Source: Bacillota bacterium (lineage in GTDB: Bacteria > Bacillota > Clostridia > Lachnospirales > Lachnospiraceae). From it: a stretch of DNA of 64,000 nt. A program made the position numbers and the translations under genes. The notes below the pieces were generated by a model. It was not told where the DNA came from. It worked only from the letters and a program-made list of their open reading frames with translations, and did not search any database. Below are positions 53,457-61,471 of the stretch, piece by piece (the first letter of the stretch is position 1; every line of letters starts with the position of its first letter). The stretch spans positions 1 through 64,000 of the forward strand of contig JAFAFU010000025.1 in the NCBI GenBank assembly GCA_023423335.1, read 5' to 3'.

Positions 53457-54287
53457 ATGAAAAAACGATTAATTTTTCTGTTCCTGATAATTATAATTGC
53501 TTTCGGCGCCTGCTCGAAGAAGGAGCCTGACGGGTTTGTATTGGTCAAAGGCGGAGCCTTTGTTAATACAAACTCCAATTTTTATGAAAAAGGTGCGGAG
53601 TTAACGGATTTCTATATCAGCAAATATGAAATAACCCAGAAAGAATGGGTCGAAGTAATGGGCAGTAATCCTTCGCAGTTTAAAGGCGACGATTTGCCGG
53701 TAGATACGGTAAGCTGGTATGACTGCATTGAGTATTGCAATAAACGAAGCATAAGGGAGGGCCTGGAACCGCATTACAATATAGACAAGGATACAGAAGA
53801 CCCGGATAATATAAGTGAATATGATGATATAAAGTGGGTGGTGACAGTCAATGCGGATGCGAATGGCTACCGGCTGCCGACAGAAGCGGAGTGGGAATAT
53901 GCTGCCGGAGGAGGTCAGTTGAGCAAGAGCCATACCTACAGCGGAAGCGCCGAAGTGGATAAAGTGGCATGGTATTGGGCAAATGCCGGAGACGAATACC
54001 TGTCAGGTATTTGGAACTGGCCTAAGATAGAAGAAAACAATAATCAGACACAACCGGTCGGCTCCATGGAGCCGAATGAGTTGGGGCTTTATGATATGTC
54101 AGGAAATGTAAGAGAGTGGTGCTGGGATTGGTACGTGGATCCGGATATGGAAAGCGGCTTATGCCGGGTTTGGAGAGGCGGTGGCTGGCTCGGAGACTCC
54201 CAGGCCTGCGAAGTATCTTACCGGGGCAAGTACGAAGCCAATGGCAAGGGGGCCGATCAGGGTTTTCGTGTATGCCGCAACAAGTAA
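53457..54287 (+). CDS. SUMF1/FGE-sulfatase-modifying-domain lipoprotein
   Basis: A 276-aa exported lipoprotein (hydrophobic IFLFLIIIIAFGAC-S lipobox). The single domain is of the formylglycine-generating-enzyme type: FVLVKGGAF, FYISKYEITQKEWVEVMG, PVDTVSWYDCIEYCNKRS, GYRLPTEAEWEYAAGGG, LYDMSGNVREWCWDWY, RVWRGGGW and ADQGFRVCRNK. The catalytic Cys pair of true FGE is not obvious, and no sulfatase is nearby. A structural or ligand-binding role at the cell surface is therefore more likely than sulfatase maturation. ATG at 53457 follows GAGAGGAG; 53424 is a less likely in-frame start. Confidence 0.85.
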   Translation: MKKRLIFLFLIIIIAFGACSKKEPDGFVLVKGGAFVNTNSNFYEKGAELTDFYISKYEITQKEWVEVMGSNPSQFKGDDLPVDTVSWYDCIEYCNKRSIREGLEPHYNIDKDTEDPDNISEYDDIKWVVTVNADANGYRLPTEAEWEYAAGGGQLSKSHTYSGSAEVDKVAWYWANAGDEYLSGIWNWPKIEENNNQTQPVGSMEPNELGLYDMSGNVREWCWDWYVDPDMESGLCRVWRGGGWLGDSQACEVSYRGKYEANGKGADQGFRVCRNK

Positions 54288-54301
54288 ATGGATACAAGAA
54301 G

Positions 54302-54348
54302 CTCCATATACTTCCCGTATGCATTTGGGTGAAGGGAAGCATATGGAG
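54302..54348. terminator. Bidirectional terminator between SUMF1 gene and feoB
   Basis: CTCCATATACTTCCC (54302-54316) pairs with GGGAAGCATATGGAG (54334-54348), one mismatch, in the gap between convergent genes. T-rich sequence follows on the plus strand. Confidence 0.65.
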
Positions 54349-54410
54349 TTTCATGCTGTCTTAATTATGATGCAGGAACATCGGGATATATGGGAAAAAA
54401 ATTATAAATC

Positions 54411-56561
54411 TTATGCCAGACCCAACAGTCTGGCCGTATTGGCAACGAGAAAGCATAGGATCATCCCTGTTGCCGTTGGTATAAGAAATGAGGCCAGTGT
54501 CCATTTCCAGCTTCCCGACTCCTTTCGGATGGTAAGGCAGGTGGTTCCGCAGGGCCAATGCATTAGTGAAAATAACATGGTGCAAACCGCTGTAAGCCAG
54601 GTCCAGCCATGGGAGACCAGGAGCTCCTTTAGTTGTCCGAGGCTGTCAAGCTCCAGCATACTTCCGCTGGCCATATAGCTCATGATGATTATGGGTACAA
54701 CGATTTCATTTGCGGGGAAGCCGAGTACAAAAGCCATCAGGATGTAGCCGTCCATTCCGATCAATCTGGCAAAGGGATCAAGAAATCCCGCACAATGAGA
54801 TAACAGGGTAAGCCCGCCCAGGTGGATATTTGCCAGAATCCATATGATTAGGCCGGCAGGGGCAGCCACCAGCACGGCCCGGCCCAGCACGAATAATGTC
54901 CGGTCGAACACGGACCGCAGGATAACCTTTCCTATTTGCGGTTTCCGGTACGGAGGAAGCTCCAGGGTAAATGAGGAAGGAAGGCCCTTTAATATGGTCT
55001 TGGATAGTAATCTGGATATGAGGAGTGTCATCACTACTCCAAGGACAATTACTCCGGTTAAAATTAATGTGGATATAACCGATTGAAAGGGGCCGACAAC
55101 CATTCCTGCAAAGAACATGGTTATAATGGCGATCAGGGTAGGGAACCGGCCGTTACAGGGAACGAAGTTATTTGTAATCATGGCGATCAGCTTTTCCCTG
55201 GGCGAATCTATGATTCTGCAGCCGATAATGCCGGCGGCATTACAGCCAAACCCCATGCACATGGTCAATGCCTGTTTTCCATGGGCACAAGCCTTTTTAA
55301 AGAAATTATCCAGGTTAAATGCCACTCTGGGCAGATAACCCAAATCCTCCAGGAGTGTGAAAAGCGGGAAGAATATCGCCATCGGCGGAAGCATGACGGA
55401 AACAACCCATGCCAGCGTTCGATAGATACCTGTGATAAACAACCCGTGCACCCACCCGGGGGCTCCTGCCCATACACTAAAATCGGTCAGCCGGTCCTCT
55501 ATCCAAAACAGAAAGTCGGCAAGCTTACCGGAGGGATAGTTAGCTCCCGTGATGGTCAGCCAGAAAATAACCCCCAAAAGACCTATCATGATAGGTATTC
55601 CGAAGATTCTTGAGGTCAGAATACGGTCTATCTTACGATCCGTATGGTTGTATTTTGCATTGTCATAGGTTACAACCATACTGCTTATTTTTTCCGCTGT
55701 CTGAACAAGCTGCGAAACGATATGATCTCTGAACAGATCCTGATCGATTCCGGCTACTTTAAGTTTATCCATTGCCTCATCCAGTTTATCGGAAATGCTG
55801 TCACAGGACAGCAGATCATAATCCAGATATTTCTTCAACGATTTTATCAGCGTACGGTCTCCGTCCAGGAGCTTTATGGCAACCCATCGGCTGTTCAGTT
55901 TATTCTCCAGTAATTCCTTTACGGAAGGCTCCAAAATATGGATCGCTTCTTCAATCGTATCCTCATAAGTGATTTTTACCGGTGTATTCACATCTGCCTG
56001 CTTTGTCACCTGAATGACGGCATCCATTAGAGCGTCCAGACCTTTTTTGCTTCTTGCACTGGTGCCGATGACAGGAACGCCGAGATGGACAGACAATTCC
56101 TTCAGATCAATATTAATTTTCTTTCGTTTGGCTTCATCCAGCAGATTCACGCAGACCACAACATTCGAGGTAATCTCAAGGGTTTGGAGCACCAGGTTTA
56201 AATTCCGCTCCAGGCAGGTTGCATCCGTTACGATTACCGTAGCGTCGGGATTTCCGAAACAGATAAAATCCCGGGCAATTTCTTCTTCTTCAGAATTTGC
56301 CATTAGAGAATAAGTGCCCGGTACATCCACTAAAATAAAATTGGTATCCTTATGCCGATATTTACCCTGGGCATTTGTGACGGTTTTGCCCGGCCAATTT
56401 CCGGTATGTTGATTCAGCCCGGTCAGACTGTTGAATACGGTACTCTTTCCGACATTAGGATTACCGCCAAGTGCTATGATTTTTTCCTCCGAATTCGTAC
56501 GAACCAGTTGAAGCCCATTTTCTAAGACACCAACTCCTGTAGATTGGCTTGTTAGACCCAT
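54411..56561 (-). CDS. feoB: Ferrous iron transporter FeoB
   Basis: A 716-aa membrane protein. The cytoplasmic G domain (residues about 25-190) has G1 GNPNVGKSTVFNSLTG, G3 DVPGTYSL and G4-like NLLDEAKRK. A GDI-like helical spacer follows, then the membrane part with two Gate motifs (PPMAIFFPLFTLLEDLGYLPRVAF with CMGFGCNAAGIIGCRI; LGFPANEIVVPIIIM). It imports Fe2+. A 32-residue N-terminal extension precedes the G1 motif. It lies 140 bases after feoA, so the two probably form one transcript. Confidence 0.96.
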   Translation of the reverse strand: MGLTSQSTGVGVLENGLQLVRTNSEEKIIALGGNPNVGKSTVFNSLTGLNQHTGNWPGKTVTNAQGKYRHKDTNFILVDVPGTYSLMANSEEEEIARDFICFGNPDATVIVTDATCLERNLNLVLQTLEITSNVVVCVNLLDEAKRKKINIDLKELSVHLGVPVIGTSARSKKGLDALMDAVIQVTKQADVNTPVKITYEDTIEEAIHILEPSVKELLENKLNSRWVAIKLLDGDRTLIKSLKKYLDYDLLSCDSISDKLDEAMDKLKVAGIDQDLFRDHIVSQLVQTAEKISSMVVTYDNAKYNHTDRKIDRILTSRIFGIPIMIGLLGVIFWLTITGANYPSGKLADFLFWIEDRLTDFSVWAGAPGWVHGLFITGIYRTLAWVVSVMLPPMAIFFPLFTLLEDLGYLPRVAFNLDNFFKKACAHGKQALTMCMGFGCNAAGIIGCRIIDSPREKLIAMITNNFVPCNGRFPTLIAIITMFFAGMVVGPFQSVISTLILTGVIVLGVVMTLLISRLLSKTILKGLPSSFTLELPPYRKPQIGKVILRSVFDRTLFVLGRAVLVAAPAGLIIWILANIHLGGLTLLSHCAGFLDPFARLIGMDGYILMAFVLGFPANEIVVPIIIMSYMASGSMLELDSLGQLKELLVSHGWTWLTAVCTMLFSLMHWPCGTTCLTIRKESGSWKWTLASFLIPTATGMILCFLVANTARLLGLA

Positions 56562-56701
56562 TATAAAGTTACCTCCTCAATATTCATAGTGGAACAGAAA
56601 GATTAATAAACCTGAAATTAATAAGAAATGGTAATTGAGTTTTACCTTATTTATGTATCAACCATGAGCAGGCAGCGCCGGCTCATGGATAAATTTGATT
56701 T

Positions 56702-56941
56702 TTAAAGGGCCTGCACCAAAATTTTTGATGCTTCTTCTGTTCGTAGCGCAATTACTGCGCCTCTGATTTGATAGGCTACCGGGTCTCCGGAGGGACTTTT
56801 TTGCAATGCTTCGACTTCTGTGTCGGAAATCAAGCCAAGATCAAGCATTCTTCTCCGATTGGCCCCATTAGAGGTAAGCGCCGTAACTTTTGCTTTTTTG
56901 CCCAGGGGCAAAGAACTAAGCGGAAATATATTATCCTTCAT
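56702..56941 (-). CDS. feoA: Ferrous iron transport accessory protein FeoA
   Basis: A 79-aa SH3-like protein (PLSSLPLGKKAKVTALTSNGANRRRMLDLGLISDTEVEALQKSPSGDP) of normal FeoA length. It assists FeoB in Fe2+ uptake. AGGAGG precedes the ATG. A long palindrome lies just upstream, and the gene is divergent from a DtxR-family regulator. Confidence 0.93.
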   Translation of the reverse strand: MKDNIFPLSSLPLGKKAKVTALTSNGANRRRMLDLGLISDTEVEALQKSPSGDPVAYQIRGAVIALRTEEASKILVQAL

Positions 56942-56958
56942 GAATAAAGCCTCCTGTA

Positions 56959-56980
56959 TCGATTCATCATGATGAATCGA
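56959..56980. promoter_or_regulatory. Perfect 22-bp palindrome upstream of feoA
   Basis: TCGATTCATCA is followed directly by its exact reverse complement, with no spacer. It sits immediately upstream of the feoA ribosome binding site, in the divergent region shared with the DtxR-family gene. It may be an operator or an mRNA hairpin. It does not match the classical DtxR box. Confidence 0.5.
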
Positions 56981-57060
56981 ATTGAAATAAGTTGGGTATA
57001 AGAATGTTACCCTACACTAACATATGTAAAATAAATTAAAGTGTTACGCATATATATAAA

Positions 57061-57567
57061 ATGATAAGAAGTATTCAGGTTGTGATTTTTGTGATGGGGA
57101 GAGAATTCCATACGGTTCGCGGATACCAGCTTTTAGAACAGAATAAAAGAAATCTGACCTCTGCAATGGAAGACTATCTGGAGATGATTTATAGAAACAG
57201 CATGGAGGAAGGATATCTTAGAATTGGCAGACTTGCGGAATTGTTGAATGTCAGAGCTCCCTCTGCTTCAAAAATGGTACAAAGACTGAGTGAGCTTGGC
57301 GTGTTAAAGTTTAAAAAATACGGCATCATAATGCTGAATGACAGCGGTAAGGAAATAGGAGAATATCTTCTGGAGCGGCATAGAATACTGGAAGATTTTT
57401 TAAGGCTGTTAGGCTGTGAGAAGGATCTGCTTCAGCAGACAGAATTGATTGAACATAATATTAACCCGGATTTACTCAAGAATATTCAAGTATTAAGTGA
57501 CTTTTTTTTACATAATAAAGAGGTGATGGATAAATACAGGGATTATAAGCTTCACTATAAGGATTAA
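57061..57567 (+). CDS. DtxR/MntR-family metal-dependent repressor
   Basis: A 168-aa regulator (from the longest start). It has an N-terminal winged helix (SAMEDYLEMIYRNSMEEGYLRIGRLAELLNVRAPSASKMVQRLSELGVLKFKKYGIIML) and a metal-binding/dimerisation helix region (LLERHRILEDFLRLLG; the E and H residues of the primary metal site). The optional SH3 domain is absent, as in MntR. Divergence from feoAB suggests control of iron uptake by Fe2+ (or Mn2+). The start is uncertain: ATG 57061 and ATG 57094 are both in frame and neither has a strong ribosome binding site. Confidence 0.88.
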   Translation: MIRSIQVVIFVMGREFHTVRGYQLLEQNKRNLTSAMEDYLEMIYRNSMEEGYLRIGRLAELLNVRAPSASKMVQRLSELGVLKFKKYGIIMLNDSGKEIGEYLLERHRILEDFLRLLGCEKDLLQQTELIEHNINPDLLKNIQVLSDFFLHNKEVMDKYRDYKLHYKD

Positions 57568-57578
57568 AAAGGCATATA

Positions 57579-57616
57579 ACAGGTCCTCTCTATGCGTACT
57601 GCAAGAGAGGACCTGT
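57579..57616. terminator. Bidirectional terminator, DtxR gene / DUF6323 gene
   Basis: A perfect 12-bp stem ACAGGTCCTCTC / GAGAGGACCTGT with a 14-base loop is followed by TTCTGC. It lies between convergent genes. Confidence 0.8.
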
Positions 57617-57633
57617 TTCTGCTGCTTTCCCGA

Positions 57634-58194
57634 TCAGTATTCATCTTCAAGCTTCATTTTATATACTTCGTATTCCCACCGTGTTTCTTCCGAAAATTTC
57701 GAATACTCATCTTCAACACCATTTAACGAATACTCATCCCGCAAACGATGCTGCATCTGGCATTGATAGCCGGCACGGACTGCTCTGGCAAACCGTTCCA
57801 GGCAGGTTCCGCTTAAATAATCGATATCGCCAAAGCAGATTTTATCAAACTGGTTTCTCATAAAGCTGATCAGCTCAGCATCGGTTAATTCGTCCTGGGC
57901 TTCATTTTTATATAGATAAAAGATGTCCTGCAGTTGAGCTATGGTTTCCGCATAATTATCCCGGTTTATATACTGTGAGTCACAAAATGCATATATTATA
58001 TCGGGCAGAATACTTTCACCGAACTCAATTCGCTGAGTATCCTTCAAGGAAGTTTTTCGGCATTCCATTAAAGCTTTAACTTCATCTTCCGTTAATTCTA
58101 ACCCGAACTGCCGGGTTTTTTCATTGCATTCAATAATTCTCAGCAGCTGGTTTTTTTGCTGTCCTGCTAACATAAGCTCATATATTTCATCCAT
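57634..58194 (-). CDS. DUF6323-like hypothetical protein
   Basis: A 186-aa acidic soluble protein: MDEIYELMLAGQQKNQLLRI start, FGLELTEDEVKALMECRKTSLKDTQRIEFG, YAETIAQLQDIFYLYKNEAQDELTDAELISFM. It matches my memory of DUF6323, found in Clostridia and often adjacent to another DUF; its function is unknown. ATG at 58194 is chosen because AGGAGG lies 7 bases upstream. The frame continues to 58416 but that part runs through AT-rich, promoter-like DNA. Confidence 0.75.
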   Translation of the reverse strand: MDEIYELMLAGQQKNQLLRIIECNEKTRQFGLELTEDEVKALMECRKTSLKDTQRIEFGESILPDIIYAFCDSQYINRDNYAETIAQLQDIFYLYKNEAQDELTDAELISFMRNQFDKICFGDIDYLSGTCLERFARAVRAGYQCQMQHRLRDEYSLNGVEDEYSKFSEETRWEYEVYKMKLEDEY

Positions 58195-58457
58195 ATGCAA
58201 TTCCTCCTGAATAATAATTGCTGAACAATGAGTATAGTTTCTATTAATCTTATGATTCCATACGTTAAAATTCAAGACTGGTATTTTCCCAAAATATGTA
58301 GTATAATATAAACAGGTAAGGAGATGAATTGCATGTGATTGGGATTCCATCTCCTTTTTGCATGAAATCTTAGGTTGTATTATGAAATAAATGAGATATA
58401 ATGGAAATAATACCATAATTGTTATGATACTGGTCCAGAACCGAAGGAGGAAAAGCT

Positions 58458-59633
58458 ATGACCAACGAAAAGACACCTTATAGTCCGGAAGAAGCCGGGT
58501 ATGCACCGGAGCGTATCGAGGCTCTGAACCGGCATTTTAAGAAGCTGGTTGACTGTGGGCAGTTGCAGGGAGCATCCTATTGCTTGTCCAGAAACGGCAA
58601 GGTTTTTACCCTGAATGCGATGGGAAAACTGACCAATATCGAGGGAGATGACCGGCCGCTGACCCCTCAGTCCCATAATATTGTCTACTCCGTCACTAAG
58701 CTGTTTTGTGCGGCGGCGATCTTTACGCTGGTCGAAGAGGGCTTGATCACCTTGGACCAGAGAGCAGGTGAATTTATCGAGGAATATAATCTGCCGCCTT
58801 TTGATGAAATAACGATTGCACATCTCCTGTCACATACCTCCGGGCTGAAGCCGGATTCCGGCTGTTTTGAAAACCCTTATGAGGTTTATCAGTGGGAGCA
58901 GATTGGAAAGGGTTATAAAGTAGGAGAGAGAAACTGGATCAAAAGCTCACTGAAGACCCCTCCGCGCCGTAAGCCGGGAGCGGAATGGGCTTATTGCAGC
59001 TATGGCTTTGTTGTTCTTGGCGAAATCATTACCCGTGTCAGCGGTATGTTTGCACATGAATATATCAAACAAAGGCTGCTATTGCCCTGTGAAATGACAG
59101 AGTCCGGGTTCAGGGAGATGCTCACGAAGAATCAGGCTTCTACCTTATGTATAAAATATGAGCGAGAGGCAAGGATGGTTAATAATATCCTTAAAGATAT
59201 TCCTGTTACAGAGGATGAGCTTTACTGGAATCAGATTCCCGCCACAGGAAGCGGACTTTTTTCCACTCTGGAGGACCTGGTGAAGTTCGGCACGATGCTG
59301 ATGCAGGGCGGAGTATATCATGGCAGACAGATTATGGGCAGAAAGACAATTGAAAAGATGTCAGCCAGGTACACGACCAAGGATATCAAAGAATATTGCT
59401 ACAATTTCGGAGGAGTGGAACGGGCCTATGCGCTGGGACCGGACATCCGCCGGAATCTGTATTCCATATACACAGAGGGCACCTATTTCCATGAAGGAGC
59501 AGGGGCCTGCTGCCTGATGATAGATCCTTTTGAAAAAATGGTGGCGGCTTGGTTTGTACCTTATAGCGGAACTAACTGGCTTTCAGAGGCACTTTATAAC
59601 GCGTCAGCCGTTATCTGGTCAGGTATCAGGTGA
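58458..59633 (+). CDS. Serine hydrolase, beta-lactamase class C fold (paralogue 1)
   Basis: A 391-aa cytoplasmic protein without signal peptide. The catalytic SxxK is in IVYSVTKLF (near residue 76), ITIAHLLSHTSGLKPDSG follows, and the second motif region is WAYCSYGFVVLGEIITRVSG, where class C enzymes have YxN but this protein has YxS. A late GAGACCLMIDP resembles the third motif region. It may be an esterase or peptidase acting on small D-amino-acid or ester substrates; antibiotic hydrolysis should not be inferred. It sits 34 bases before a close paralogue. Confidence 0.85.
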   Translation: MTNEKTPYSPEEAGYAPERIEALNRHFKKLVDCGQLQGASYCLSRNGKVFTLNAMGKLTNIEGDDRPLTPQSHNIVYSVTKLFCAAAIFTLVEEGLITLDQRAGEFIEEYNLPPFDEITIAHLLSHTSGLKPDSGCFENPYEVYQWEQIGKGYKVGERNWIKSSLKTPPRRKPGAEWAYCSYGFVVLGEIITRVSGMFAHEYIKQRLLLPCEMTESGFREMLTKNQASTLCIKYEREARMVNNILKDIPVTEDELYWNQIPATGSGLFSTLEDLVKFGTMLMQGGVYHGRQIMGRKTIEKMSARYTTKDIKEYCYNFGGVERAYALGPDIRRNLYSIYTEGTYFHEGAGACCLMIDPFEKMVAAWFVPYSGTNWLSEALYNASAVIWSGIR

Positions 59634-59667
59634 TGGTAAGCTGCCGGCAGCAGCAGAAGGAGGTTTT

Positions 59668-60846
59668 ATGAGATCGGAGACACCTTTTACACCACGGGAG
59701 GTCCAATATAATGAAGAAAAGTTCCAATTACTTGACAAGCATTTTGAAAAGCTGATGGAAAAGAAGAAAATCAGCGGCGCCGCCTATTGTATGGCAAGGG
59801 ATGGTAAGAAATTTGTCGAAAACGCCTTAGGTGCCATGAGCTATGAAGAGAGTGATCGCAGACCGCTTAAGCCCGATGCCATCTTCCTGATTGCATCCAT
59901 TACAAAATTATTTACGGCAACAGCGGTATTTAAGCTGATAGAGGACGGCGAATTCCGGTTGGATACACCGGTGGGCGAGATCATAGGAGAGTTTAAGGAG
60001 GGGCCTTATAAGGAGATTAATATTGCCCACCTTCTTTCCCATACCTCGGGAATGAACCCGGATAGAGGAGCCTTTGAGAATCCGTATTATCAGACCTATT
60101 GGGATTATATTTTGGAAGGCTTTGAACAGGGAGATGAAAACTGGATTAAGAACGCCTTAAAATGCGGGATGCGTAACGATCCGGGGGAGGAGTGGGCATA
60201 CAATTCCTTTGGTTATACCTTTTTAGGTGAAATCGTATCAAGAATAAGCGGTATGTTTGCAGAGGACTTTATAGAAAAGGAAATTGTAATTCCCTGCGGG
60301 ATGAAGGACACCTGCTTTACACATAATCTTAAACAGAAGGCTGCCGACCGGATAATCATTATGAATGAAGGGATTAAGGAAATCGTTTCACGTTTACATA
60401 ATGACATTCCCCTGGAGAATACTGAGGTAGAAAGGATGTGCCATACATGTCCGGAAACCGGCAGCGGACTATTCTCCACCACATCAGATTTGGTTCAATT
60501 CGGTACGATGCTGATGAATGGCGGTTATCACGGAGACAGGCGTATTATCGGCCGTCTGACGATTGACCGGATGACAGGGCGCTATACCGGCAGTCATATC
60601 AAGGACTATTGCTGGGATGCCGGAGGAGTGGAAAGATCATATGGTCTGGGCCCGGATCTTCGTAATAATCTAACTTCCCTTTACACAAAGGGAGCGTATT
60701 TTCATGAGGGTTCAGGGGCATCCTGCCTTTTGGTGGACCCGTACGAGAAAATGGTTGCCGCATGGGTGGCACCGTTTATGGACGATAATTGGCACGGAGA
60801 AGCTCTTTATAATACCTCGGCGGTTATGTGGTCGGGTATTTTGTAG
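59668..60846 (+). CDS. Serine hydrolase, beta-lactamase class C fold (paralogue 2)
   Basis: A 392-aa protein strongly similar to the preceding gene product along its whole length: IASITKLFTATAVF (SxxK), INIAHLLSHTSGMNPDRG, WAYNSFGYTFLGEIVSRISGMF (YxS), ETGSGLFSTTSDLVQFGTMLMNGG and GSGASCLLVDPYEKMVAAWVAPF. The two arose by tandem duplication and have since diverged. ATG at 59668 has AGGAGG upstream; the longer frame starting at 59530 overlaps paralogue 1. Confidence 0.85.
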   Translation: MRSETPFTPREVQYNEEKFQLLDKHFEKLMEKKKISGAAYCMARDGKKFVENALGAMSYEESDRRPLKPDAIFLIASITKLFTATAVFKLIEDGEFRLDTPVGEIIGEFKEGPYKEINIAHLLSHTSGMNPDRGAFENPYYQTYWDYILEGFEQGDENWIKNALKCGMRNDPGEEWAYNSFGYTFLGEIVSRISGMFAEDFIEKEIVIPCGMKDTCFTHNLKQKAADRIIIMNEGIKEIVSRLHNDIPLENTEVERMCHTCPETGSGLFSTTSDLVQFGTMLMNGGYHGDRRIIGRLTIDRMTGRYTGSHIKDYCWDAGGVERSYGLGPDLRNNLTSLYTKGAYFHEGSGASCLLVDPYEKMVAAWVAPFMDDNWHGEALYNTSAVMWSGIL

Positions 60847-60920
60847 CCGCCTGTTTTATTCCTTTGCTTCTTAAGGATTTATCGTAAAAAATGTAAGTCT
60901 TATGATATGATTTTACTGTA

Positions 60921-60953
60921 AGGGGATCCACAAACAGGGATCCTCTTATTTTA
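60921..60953 (+). terminator. Terminator of the serine hydrolase pair
   Basis: AGGGGATCC (60921-60929) pairs with GGATCCTCT (60938-60946), followed by TATTTTATG. Confidence 0.75.
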
Positions 60954-61471
60954 TGTAGAAAGCATAAATTTTATAGAAAAACTGTAATCTTGCTTTTGTA
61001 TAAAAAACTTGTAAAAATTATCGAGAATCTATTTTTTTGATTGTATTTTTATAAATTACAATGCAAATATATACATATTGATATTATAGATGAAACAGGC
61101 CCCTCAAAGATATTGGTTTTTGATTATATAAAGTATATTGGCGGAATTATAATACCCTCAAAATAACAGATAAATTCTTGTAATAGGCAATAGTATCAGA
61201 CAATATATAATATAAACACCATATAATAGTAAATATCGATTAGTATAAATAATTGCTAGCCATTTTGCACAATATTTGTAGTGGTTTTTATCGAATTTGT
61301 ACATTAACAATATTATATCAAAATGATAATATATAAATGGATATCTATAAATGAAGAATTATAATTCGTTGGATTTTTATCACTTTTTCTTGGGTGTTTT
61401 TAATAAAAAATAGTAATTTATTGCATATTTTTACAATAAATTATTATAGATTATGTAAAGGAGAAGGGAAT
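60954..61471. other. Long AT-rich region before the CE15-like gene
   Basis: About 520 bases of very AT-rich DNA with many TATAAT-like hexamers and no open frame of note. It presumably contains the promoter and leader of the downstream gene. I could not pick a single promoter and recognise no riboswitch. Confidence 0.5.

Noticed and set aside
54181..54678. 165-aa plus-strand frame across the SUMF1 gene end and feoB
   Set aside because: It overlaps two well-supported genes and the bidirectional terminator hairpin.
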